The notes under the pieces were generated by a model. That model was given only the letters and a program-made list of their open reading frames with translations, ran no database searches and was not told the origin of the DNA. 64,000 nucleotides of DNA, from contig JAIXWL010000001.1 in the NCBI GenBank assembly GCA_027491315.1, positions 546,597 to 610,596 of the forward strand. Direction: 5' to 3'. A program made the translations under genes and the position numbers. Positions 9,130 to 16,647 of the stretch are shown piece after piece. Position 1 is the stretch's first letter. Each line of letters opens with the position of its first letter. The stretch comes from Cytophagaceae bacterium (lineage in GTDB: Bacteria > Bacteroidota > Bacteroidia > Cytophagales > Spirosomataceae).

Positions 9130-9882
9130 ATGAGCAAAAAATCTACTTCAAAATCTAGCAGTACCGTAGGTATTGTATTCCTATTAGTTGGTGTCGTATT
9201 TTTTATTCGGCAGGCTGACTGGTTCTTATTCCCTGATTGGCTATTTACTTGGCCTGTCATCTTGATCATTGTGGGATTAGTTTCTGGTATTAGTAGTTCT
9301 TTCCAAAGGACTGGTTGGATTTGGCCAGTATTAATAGGCGGGGCCTTCTTGGTAGACCGAGAATTTATGGATATTGATATTTTTGAGTATACCTTACCTA
9401 TCGTATTTATCATTGTCGGGATTTCTTTGATTCAGAAGTCGAACCGTAAGAAAAATAAGGACTCATCCGGCTCAGACATGGAAAATGATTCCTTTTCATT
9501 TGATAAATCAAATACCCATTTTTCTATCAATGATGACCCATTTTTAGCGGTATCCGTAGTTTTTAATTCGAGCACTATTCAGGCTACGAGCAAAGAATTT
9601 AAAGGAGCCAATTTGACCAACATTGTAGCGGGTTTGGAAATTGATTTTAGCCAAGTTTCATTCGAAGGAGAATCGGCAAGTATTGAATTAACTCAAATCA
9701 TGGGAGGGACTACTTTATATGTGCCTGCACATTGGGAAATTAGGCAGCATTACACAACTTTATTGGCAGGTTTTGAAGATAAAAGAAAGACTTTTGGTAA
9801 TAATATAGAAGGTGAGAGGAAGATTTTACGTATAAATGGCTTTCAAGTTTTGTCAGGAATTCAAATTAAAGATATCCGTTAA
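9130..9882 (+). CDS. LiaF-like membrane protein (LiaI/LiaF transmembrane and C-terminal domains)
   Basis: 250 residues from the ATG at 9130; the frame is open 41 codons further upstream, but that extension has no membrane-protein character and MSKKSTSKSSSTVGIVF is a natural start. Residues ~13-120 hold about four hydrophobic segments (VGIVFLLVGVVFFI, WPVILIIVGLVSGI, WPVLIGGAFLV, LPIVFIIVGISLI), then a charged Ser/Asp-rich linker. The C-terminal ~110 residues form a beta-rich domain of the LiaF / 'cell wall-active antibiotics response' type, with the pattern SVVFNSSTIQATSKEFKGAN. In Firmicutes LiaF senses envelope stress; in Bacteroidetes the role is unknown. No two-component genes are adjacent. 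Confidence 0.75.
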   Translation: MSKKSTSKSSSTVGIVFLLVGVVFFIRQADWFLFPDWLFTWPVILIIVGLVSGISSSFQRTGWIWPVLIGGAFLVDREFMDIDIFEYTLPIVFIIVGISLIQKSNRKKNKDSSGSDMENDSFSFDKSNTHFSINDDPFLAVSVVFNSSTIQATSKEFKGANLTNIVAGLEIDFSQVSFEGESASIELTQIMGGTTLYVPAHWEIRQHYTTLLAGFEDKRKTFGNNIEGERKILRINGFQVLSGIQIKDIR

Positions 9883-10023
9883 GTATACGTTTTTTGACTG
9901 CAGGAAGGTATTTTTATAAGTTTAAATTCGTTTTTTGGAGACTCTTTTTTTCAAAAAATTAGCTAAAAAGGGTGATTTTCTCATAAATAGTGTAATTTCG
10001 CTTTCCATTGAACCTATTTAACT

Positions 10024-11043
10024 ATGAAAATTTTATACATACTGGCACTTATGGTGCTAGGTCAAGGAGCTTTCGCGCAGATTACTAGCTCAGAATTTAT
10101 TTACGATAAGGCGCCATTTCCAGAATGTCATGCCTCCACCATTGAAGAGACCCCCAAAGGCTTAGTTACGGCCTGGTTTGGAGGAACCGAAGAGCGTAAT
10201 CCAGATGTAGGAATTTGGGTGAGCAGAATGGTGAATGGTAAATGGACGGCTCCGGTAGAAGTAGCTAATGGGGTTCAAAATAGTACCATTCGCTATCCCC
10301 TTTGGAACCCCGTTTTATTCCAAATGCCTGCCTCAAAAGGAGGAGAGTTATTATTATTCTATAAAGAAGGACCTACCCCTAGAGATTGGTGGGGTATGAT
10401 TAAGCGCTCGAAAGATGGCGGTATAACTTGGTCAAATGCTGAACGATTGCCACTCGGTATTTTAGGTCCGATTAAAAATAAGCCTGTCATGGTGAAGGAT
10501 GGCACCTTGCTTTGTCCAACTAGTTCAGAGGACAATGGCTGGCGCGTTCATTTTGAAATGACCAAAGATGGGGGTCGTACCTGGTCACGCACCGATGCCA
10601 TAAATGATGGAAAAGAGTTTTCTGCCATTCAACCGAGTGTCTTGTTTTTAAAAGACGGACGTTTACAAATTCTTTGTCGGAGTAAGAATGGATTTATTTT
10701 AGAGGCATTTTCTTCGGATCAAGGTAAAACCTGGACAGCTTTAAAGGCCATTTCGCTTCCAAATCCCAATTCTGGAACTGATGCAGTAACCTTAAAGGAT
10801 GGCCGTCAAGTATTGGTTTATAACCATGTGACTAAAGAATCTCAAGAATGGGGAGGTAAACGTTCTCCTCTAAACGTAGCAATTTCTTCGGATAGTAAAA
10901 CTTGGAAAGAATTGGCTGTATTAGAAACAGAGCCTAAGGCTGAATTCTCCTACCCAGCAGTGATCCAAACGAAAGATGGTAAGATACATATTACCTATAC
11001 ATGGAAGCGAGAGAAGATTAAGCACGTTGTGATCACTTTGTAA
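10024..11043 (+). CDS. Exported sialidase-like (BNR/Asp-box) protein
   Basis: 339 residues with a signal peptide ending ...QGAFAQ. Three Asp-box turns are clear (SKDGGITW at ~129, TKDGGRTW at ~180, SSDQGKTW at ~230), consistent with a six-bladed sialidase-fold propeller of the BNR_2 group, usually annotated exo-alpha-sialidase. I do not see the classical FRIP arginine motif of GH33 enzymes, so sialic acid specificity is unproven and another glycan is possible. The symporter gene starts 1 nt after its stop and a NanA-like aldolase follows, which supports a sugar-acid release, import and cleavage pathway. The leader GAACCTAT precedes the ATG. Confidence 0.82.
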   Translation: MKILYILALMVLGQGAFAQITSSEFIYDKAPFPECHASTIEETPKGLVTAWFGGTEERNPDVGIWVSRMVNGKWTAPVEVANGVQNSTIRYPLWNPVLFQMPASKGGELLLFYKEGPTPRDWWGMIKRSKDGGITWSNAERLPLGILGPIKNKPVMVKDGTLLCPTSSEDNGWRVHFEMTKDGGRTWSRTDAINDGKEFSAIQPSVLFLKDGRLQILCRSKNGFILEAFSSDQGKTWTALKAISLPNPNSGTDAVTLKDGRQVLVYNHVTKESQEWGGKRSPLNVAISSDSKTWKELAVLETEPKAEFSYPAVIQTKDGKIHITYTWKREKIKHVVITL

Positions 11044-11044
11044 T

Positions 11045-12550
11045 ATGACACTACCTATTCTTGATCTTAGCATCATTGTAGTTTATTTGCTCTGCATGGT
11101 GGCCATAGGTATTTATTTTTCAAGGAAAAATAATAGTTCCGAGCAATTTACAACGGCTTCAGGCCAAATTCCTGGCTGGGCTTTAGGTTTAAGTTTTTAC
11201 GCTACTTTTTTAAGTGCCATCACTTTTTTGGGTGACCCTGGGAAATCATTTGGGTCAAACTGGAATCCTTTTGTCTTTAGTTTATCCATTCCATTTGCGG
11301 CCTGGGTTTCCACCAAGTATTTTGTTCCTTTCTACCGTAACTCGGGAGAAGTTAGTGCCTATACGCACTTAGAAAAACGTTTTGGAGCCTGGGCAAGGAC
11401 CTACGCCATGGTCTGTTTCATCATGACGCAATTGGCCAGGATGGGTACTATTTTTTATGGAATTGCCTTGACTATCAATGCCCTTACGGGTGTAGATATG
11501 CGCTTGATTATCATCGTTTCTGGTTTATGCATCATTTTTTACACCGTTCTAGGTGGCATGGAGGCAGTTATCTGGACGGAAGTAATTCAGGCCATTTTAA
11601 AAACCATGGGTGCACTGATGATCGTTGGTATTATTATTTACCAAACAGGTTTTTCCAAGGTTATCGAAGTTGGGATTCGCGATGATAAATTTAGTTTAGG
11701 AAGTTTTGATCCAGATTTTAGCACCAGTTCCGTATGGGTGGTTTTGTTGTATGGTTTCTTTATCAATTTGACCAATTTCGGAATTGATCAAAACTACATT
11801 CAGCGATACCATACAGCAAAAGATGCCAAAGAAGCGGCTAAAAGCATTTGGTTATGTGTATTTTACTTTGTTCCAGTTTCTTGTTTGTTCTTTTTTATTG
11901 GAACAGCGCTCTATACTTTTTACATGGAAAATCCAGCCTTGATTTTGGAATTAAAGCAGCAGGTTTCCGCTGAAAAAAGTATTGCCCTAGATGCCCTAAA
12001 ACCGGCTGATTATGGGGATCGTGTTTTGCCATTTTTCATGAAGACACAGATTCCAAAAGGTTTGTTGGGTTTATTGATGGCGGCTCTGCTATCAGCAGCT
12101 ATGAGTACCATGAGTAGCGGTATGAATAGCTCGGCTACCGTATTTTTAAAGGATATTTATTTACGGTATGTTCAAAAGGATTTACCAGCAGCTAAGCAAT
12201 TGAAAGTATTGCATATCGCTACGGTGATCATGGGCTTATTGGGTATCACCTTTGGCATTAGCATGATAGGCGTCAAAAGTCTCTTAGATGTTTGGTGGAA
12301 ATTATCAGGGATATTTGCAGGGGGTATGTTAGGGATTTTCTTACTAGGTTTTTTATCAAAACATGTGGAAAATTTGGCGGCCAAAATTGGGGCCATTGCC
12401 GGCGTGGCCATCATTGCTTGGATATCTTTTAAAGATAGTTTCCCAGAAGCGTATAGAAGCCCCTTTGATTCTAAAATGACCGTCGTATTGGGGACCATTT
12501 CCATCATATTAATCGGTCGCCTTGTTCAAAAATTTGTTAGTAAAAAGTAA
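11045..12550 (+). CDS. Sodium:solute symporter family transporter
   Basis: 501 residues and about 13 hydrophobic helices, the normal size for the SSS family. Family signatures include the unwound first helix region (FTTASGQIPGWALGLSFYATFLSAITF), GGMEAVIWTEVIQ and the AALLSAAMSTMSSGMNSSATVF segment, which carries Ser/Thr sodium ligands. SSS members import sugars, sialic acids or other acids with Na+. It sits between a sialidase-like gene (1 nt) and a NanA-like aldolase gene (2 nt), so its substrate is probably the acid released by the first and cleaved by the second, with N-acetylneuraminate the leading candidate. Substrate is inferred from context. Confidence 0.88.
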   Translation: MTLPILDLSIIVVYLLCMVAIGIYFSRKNNSSEQFTTASGQIPGWALGLSFYATFLSAITFLGDPGKSFGSNWNPFVFSLSIPFAAWVSTKYFVPFYRNSGEVSAYTHLEKRFGAWARTYAMVCFIMTQLARMGTIFYGIALTINALTGVDMRLIIIVSGLCIIFYTVLGGMEAVIWTEVIQAILKTMGALMIVGIIIYQTGFSKVIEVGIRDDKFSLGSFDPDFSTSSVWVVLLYGFFINLTNFGIDQNYIQRYHTAKDAKEAAKSIWLCVFYFVPVSCLFFFIGTALYTFYMENPALILELKQQVSAEKSIALDALKPADYGDRVLPFFMKTQIPKGLLGLLMAALLSAAMSTMSSGMNSSATVFLKDIYLRYVQKDLPAAKQLKVLHIATVIMGLLGITFGISMIGVKSLLDVWWKLSGIFAGGMLGIFLLGFLSKHVENLAAKIGAIAGVAIIAWISFKDSFPEAYRSPFDSKMTVVLGTISIILIGRLVQKFVSKK

Positions 12551-12552
12551 AA

Positions 12553-13497
12553 ATGATGCAGCAGAAATTACCGAAGGGTTTCGTACCCGTTATGATAAGT
12601 AGCTTCAAAGAAGACCATTCTTTGGATTTGGAAGGAATAGCCCGTTTAACGGAAATGTATATTCAAACAGGTTCAGTTGGCCTATTTGCTAATTGTTTGT
12701 CGAGCGAAATGTATGAATTAACTCGTGCAGAGCGCTTAAGTTTAGTGGAAACTGTTGTGAAAACGGCAGCAGGAAGAGTCCCAGTAGTGGCTACGGGAAC
12801 GCTAGGAGATAGTATCGAGGAAATGGCAGATTTTTCTAAAGCTATTTATGCTTTGGGAGTGGATGCTGTGATTGTATTAAATAACTTGATGGTGAAGGAA
12901 GAGGAGTCAGATGCGGAGTTTTTAAAGCATATGCACCATTTCATGGATTTGACACCAGGAATTCCCTTTGGCATATATGAGTGCCCTGTACCTTACAAGC
13001 GCTTGATTAGTCAAGAGGTATTAGAAGATTTATTACCAACAGGACGTTTGGTATATCATAAAGACACCTCCTTGGATTTAGCTAAGGTTGCCTTACGTAT
13101 TCGTACTGCTCAGGGCTATAATTTTGGTTTATACGATGCCTACATGGGTCATGCTGTCTCTGTATTAAAGGCAGGCGCCATGGGATTGTCTTGTATTCAA
13201 GGGAATTATTTCCCAGAACTGATCGCTTGGTTATGTGCCAACTTTAATACACCGGGAAAAGAAGATCAAGTGGCCATTGTGCAAAAATTCTATATTGACA
13301 ATATGGACGTGATGCATACGGTTTATCCAACCAGTGCTAAATATGTATTACAAAAAAGAGGCTTCCCCATTCGTTTAGCTACCCGCCGTGATGTAGGTAA
13401 ATTAACGCCGAAGGAAACCTCTGCTTTGGATAAACTAATCCAGGATTATTTGGCTTTGCCTATGGTAAAAAGTCTGGATTTTGGGCCATTAGTTTAG
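12553..13497 (+). CDS. DHDPS/NanA-family class I aldolase
   Basis: 314 residues of the dihydrodipicolinate synthase / N-acetylneuraminate lyase superfamily TIM barrel. The Schiff-base lysine is in LVYHKDTS (K170) and the proton-relay tyrosine in the IYECP motif (Y142, the YxxP signature); the N-terminal strand GFVPVMISSF leads to the GSVGLFANCLSSEM substrate loop. That loop is not the classic GGSTGE of NanA, so the exact 2-keto acid substrate is uncertain. It is the third gene of the sialidase-like / symporter operon. It lacks a signal peptide, so it works in the cytoplasm on the imported compound. Its stop overlaps that of the convergent deacetylase gene. A second ATG lies one codon in. Confidence 0.85.
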   Translation: MMQQKLPKGFVPVMISSFKEDHSLDLEGIARLTEMYIQTGSVGLFANCLSSEMYELTRAERLSLVETVVKTAAGRVPVVATGTLGDSIEEMADFSKAIYALGVDAVIVLNNLMVKEEESDAEFLKHMHHFMDLTPGIPFGIYECPVPYKRLISQEVLEDLLPTGRLVYHKDTSLDLAKVALRIRTAQGYNFGLYDAYMGHAVSVLKAGAMGLSCIQGNYFPELIAWLCANFNTPGKEDQVAIVQKFYIDNMDVMHTVYPTSAKYVLQKRGFPIRLATRRDVGKLTPKETSALDKLIQDYLALPMVKSLDFGPLV

Positions 13498-14279
13498 CGT
13501 GATTGAATGAATTTGGCTACCGTTCCCATGGGGGCAATCCAAATACCATTAGCTGGATTATTGGCATATTCCATGAGTTTTTTGAGCATACTGAGTCGGG
13601 TAGTTTGATTACCCGACTCATTCATTTCATGACCAGCCAATACCAACCATTTTCCTGAATTTCTAGCCTCTTCAATCAAAGGTAAGATTTGTTCAAAATC
13701 TTGTCCATCCATTTCTATACCCGTCAGTTGAGCAAAATTATGGTAAGTAGGGTCGTTGGGCGCTTCGCTTTTCCATAACCTGCCTAATAAAAAATGCTTG
13801 GCTATGAGTGGCACATAGCTTTGCGTTTGAGCGGCATTCCCAATAAAGGTTTGTCCGCATGGATAGGCAAAAACTTCGGCTTTTACACCGAGGTTCTTTT
13901 CGATGGACACATTGCAATCTAAAATGTCCTTCTCCATTTTTTCTAGGGTATAGTTTTCTAGTGCATTGCTTCTAGACCAGGTAAATATTCCTGTGCAAGG
14001 GTGGGAAGTACTGTGGTTGCCTATTTCGTGGCCCGCAGCAACCGCTTTCTTCCAAGCTGCTAAGTTTTTTTCCATGGCACCAGGGTTAAGGAAAAAAGTA
14101 GCTTTTACGCCGTATTGGTTGAGCAGCTGTGTACCATGAATTACCTGACTAGCACGGGCATCATCAAAACTGAGGCTCAATGCCATCTTTTTACCTTGGG
14201 GCCAGGTAAAATTTTGAGCAAAAGAAGGAATAGCCACTAAGAGGGCTATTCCCAAAAGAAGGTGAGGGATTTGTTTCAT
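13494..14279 (-). CDS. Exported polysaccharide deacetylase (NodB-like)
   Basis: 261 residues from the ATG at 14279, chosen because it gives a proper signal peptide (MKQIPHLLLGIALL, cleavage after ...PSFAQ); a longer frame to 14345 runs back into the upstream gene. NodB homology motifs: LSLSFDDARAS (the metal-binding Asp pair), GNHSTSHP (His ligands H-x3-H), and a late LVLAGHEMNE His. The family removes acetyl groups from amino sugars or O-acetylated glycans. It starts 1 nt after the stop of an unknown membrane-protein gene, so the two are one operon. Confidence 0.87.
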   Translation of the reverse strand: MKQIPHLLLGIALLVAIPSFAQNFTWPQGKKMALSLSFDDARASQVIHGTQLLNQYGVKATFFLNPGAMEKNLAAWKKAVAAGHEIGNHSTSHPCTGIFTWSRSNALENYTLEKMEKDILDCNVSIEKNLGVKAEVFAYPCGQTFIGNAAQTQSYVPLIAKHFLLGRLWKSEAPNDPTYHNFAQLTGIEMDGQDFEQILPLIEEARNSGKWLVLAGHEMNESGNQTTRLSMLKKLMEYANNPANGIWIAPMGTVAKFIQSR

Positions 14280-14280
14280 G

Positions 14281-15576
14281 TTATGGTTTAGGTGTTTCAA
14301 GTGGAATTTCTTGTCCAAATCGTTTATGAGAACTTTTGATTTCATCGTGCGAATTGGAAGCGATAAATGCCAATACGGCGATGAATGCCAAGACGATACC
14401 TAGGTTTTTGGCATAGCTTTTCCATGAAATAGAGTAATTTTCAAAGCTAAGGTCTACGCGATTAATTAAATATAAAATGATACCAAAATTGACAAGGTAT
14501 AAATATTGCTCAATACGGTAGGTACTTAAGAATGCCCCGGTGATCATGATGCTTAATAACATGTAAAGACCAAAATGACCGATGAAGAATTTTCTGATAT
14601 CCTCATAGGTTAAGGACTTGGATTTGGCATGCACATTGATCCAATATATTCCAGCAAATAGGATTAATAATAGGGAATCCCATCGAACCGATAGTTCCAT
14701 GGCCTGATCGGAGGATTGGAGTAAAGGGGTAATGGTTTTCTCCAAACGGTCCATACGGAAATTTTGTTGCCACATGGTAAAGGGAATAATCAGCACTAAC
14801 ATCAGTATAGGAAACCATTGTTTAGTATACTTTTCCTCGCTTGTATCTTCCCAATGGGAAGTAAACGTACCATAAGCCATACCTATTCCACCAAAGAAAC
14901 CGAGCGAATACTCCATTACATTCCAGAAATTGAATTTTATTTCGGAAACATGTCCTAATACTTGTAAGAAATTACCAAAAGCAAAACCAAAGCCTCCGCC
15001 TAGTCCGGCAAATAGCGCTACCCGTAGGGCGGAATATTGTTTGGTGCGAAACATAAACCAGGTAAGTGCGGCAGCCATTCCTAAAACACCTGCCCAAGAT
15101 TCATCTCTTGGGGGAGTCATTAGCCATTCATATTGTTGGATGATGAAAAAGTAAATTAAGATAGCTCCAACAACCATTTCAACTAAAAGCTGAGGCCAGG
15201 CAACTGGGCTTTTACTTGAGTTGGATAGGCTAAGTCCAAATAAACCTCCACCAATAAAACCATAAAGCCCTCCGATAACAAAAAGGGAAATTAAGCCATA
15301 ATAGACATTGATAAATTCTGTATCTCGGCCGTAACCTACTACCAGGCCATAGCTCATCACGCCACCAATTCCCCAACCCATGGCTCCCGAAACGATAATT
15401 TGAAAAGCCTTAGAAAACCAGTCTTGTCGTTTGGCTACTAGTAAAATTGCGATGGACCCAATGGAGCCAGCCCAGGCAGCACCATGTTCATGTCCAAACT
15501 GGCCACGTATAGCCCATGCCGTTCCTAAAGACATCCCTACTGTCAGTAGAGATAATAATAATTTTTTGTTGTTCAT
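14281..15576 (-). CDS. Polytopic membrane protein of unknown function
   Basis: 431 residues with about 11-12 hydrophobic helices; it begins MNNKKLLLSLLTVGMSLGTA and soon has the striking RGQFGHEHGAAWAGS sequence, rich in conserved-looking Gly, His and Arg within or beside a membrane helix. Several glycine-rich segments (SGAMGWGIGGVMSYG, GLYGFIGGGLFGLS, FAGLGGGFGFAFG) recur, which suggests internal repeats of packed helices. I do not recognise the family. It is translated just ahead of a polysaccharide deacetylase (1-nt gap) and lies next to an AraC regulator, so it may be a transporter for a glycan-derived compound; that is inference. AAACCTAT lies 7 nt before its start. Confidence 0.7.
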   Translation of the reverse strand: MNNKKLLLSLLTVGMSLGTAWAIRGQFGHEHGAAWAGSIGSIAILLVAKRQDWFSKAFQIIVSGAMGWGIGGVMSYGLVVGYGRDTEFINVYYGLISLFVIGGLYGFIGGGLFGLSLSNSSKSPVAWPQLLVEMVVGAILIYFFIIQQYEWLMTPPRDESWAGVLGMAAALTWFMFRTKQYSALRVALFAGLGGGFGFAFGNFLQVLGHVSEIKFNFWNVMEYSLGFFGGIGMAYGTFTSHWEDTSEEKYTKQWFPILMLVLIIPFTMWQQNFRMDRLEKTITPLLQSSDQAMELSVRWDSLLLILFAGIYWINVHAKSKSLTYEDIRKFFIGHFGLYMLLSIMITGAFLSTYRIEQYLYLVNFGIILYLINRVDLSFENYSISWKSYAKNLGIVLAFIAVLAFIASNSHDEIKSSHKRFGQEIPLETPKP

Positions 15577-15617
15577 TGTTTGATAGGTTTAGAAAATGTT
15601 AACAGAATATTCAGGTA

Positions 15618-16481
15618 TTAATTGAATTCCTTCGCATACTGAAAAGGAGTTTTACCAGTGGTTTTTTTAAAGGCTTTATTGAAGTTGGTGAAATTATTGA
15701 AGCCCGATTCATAACATATTTGGGTTACCAGAAATTGATTTTCCTTAATCAATTTACAAGCGTATTCAACCCGTATTTCATTTAGGAAGCTGGCGTAGTT
15801 TTTCCTGGTTTTGGTCTTAAAATACCGACAAAATGACAAGGGACTTAAATGGGCAATGCTGGCAATTTCATCAATACTAATCTTTCTTTTGAAATGCTTA
15901 ACGGAGTAATTATAGATTAAATTTAGGCGTTCTGTTTCTTTTTCGCTGGTAGAATTTTCTAGGATACCCATGGAAAGAATTTCCCTTTCTTTACTCATGG
16001 AAAGTAGATCTAAAATTTGATACAAGTGTAAAACTAGGTTATCATTTTCATTGTCTAGGATAGAATTCATCCGACAAATAATTTGTTTTTTGGTTTCACC
16101 TTGTATGCGGATTCCTTTTCTAGCTTCTTCTAATAATTGAAAAATAAAGCGATTTTCGTGTAGTTTAAGGAATGAATTTCCAAATAAATCAGGGTTAAAA
16201 TGGATAACCAGAGCGCTAGCTTTTAGGTCTTCGTCGCCTTGGAAATACACGTTATCACTTCGTAAATAGTGTGGACAATTGGAGCCAATTAAGAGTAAAT
16301 CGCCATCTTGAAATCGTTGAATACTATCACCCACAAACTGGGTTCCAGTTCCTTTTTCAATTAATAACAATTCGATTTCCGGATGGTAATGATACTTGTT
16401 AAAAAAGTAATTAACTATGTCCCGACGAACACTAAATGAACGCAGTGGTTGGTTCGAAACTTTAAGTAAATGAGCCTTCAT
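15618..16481 (-). CDS. AraC-family transcriptional regulator with cupin sensor
   Basis: 287 residues. The N-terminal half is a cupin-type ligand domain (HYHPEIELLLIEKGTGTQF ... DGDLLLIGSNCPHYL). The C-terminal ~100 residues are a double helix-turn-helix of the AraC/XylS type (ISIDEIASIAHLSPLSFCRYFK, then QICYESGFNNFTNFNKAFKK and the TPFQYAKE tail). Such regulators typically activate carbohydrate genes on binding a sugar. It is divergent from the SusC gene with 166 bp between, and co-oriented with the membrane protein and deacetylase genes downstream, so either cluster could be its target. A candidate direct-repeat site lies in the divergent spacer. Confidence 0.88.
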   Translation of the reverse strand: MKAHLLKVSNQPLRSFSVRRDIVNYFFNKYHYHPEIELLLIEKGTGTQFVGDSIQRFQDGDLLLIGSNCPHYLRSDNVYFQGDEDLKASALVIHFNPDLFGNSFLKLHENRFIFQLLEEARKGIRIQGETKKQIICRMNSILDNENDNLVLHLYQILDLLSMSKEREILSMGILENSTSEKETERLNLIYNYSVKHFKRKISIDEIASIAHLSPLSFCRYFKTKTRKNYASFLNEIRVEYACKLIKENQFLVTQICYESGFNNFTNFNKAFKKTTGKTPFQYAKEFN

Positions 16482-16514
16482 TGAATTATTAAAGTTGTTA
16501 ATTTAGAGGTATTG

Positions 16515-16544
16515 GAGCTATTATGCTAGAATAGTTGTGCTATT
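16515..16544. promoter_or_regulatory. Candidate AraC-type operator (direct repeat)
   Basis: In the AraC/SusC divergent spacer, GAGCTATT (16515-16522) and GTGCTATT (16537-16544) are 22 bp apart, two helical turns, the geometry expected for an AraC-type dimer. A nested pair TTATGCTA / TTGTGCTA lies within. This is a visual call in AT-rich DNA. Confidence 0.3.
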
Positions 16545-16647
16545 TGACAAATTTATTTAATTATTCATCCATTTTAATGCATTTTTTTGTTAAAAATTTA
16601 AACCTGTTTACCGATTAATATCTTTTGTTAACCAAATCAATTCAATT

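Noticed and set aside
14280..14345. Longer start of the deacetylase at 14345
   Set aside because: It would overlap the C-terminus of the membrane-protein gene and hide the signal peptide that begins at 14279.
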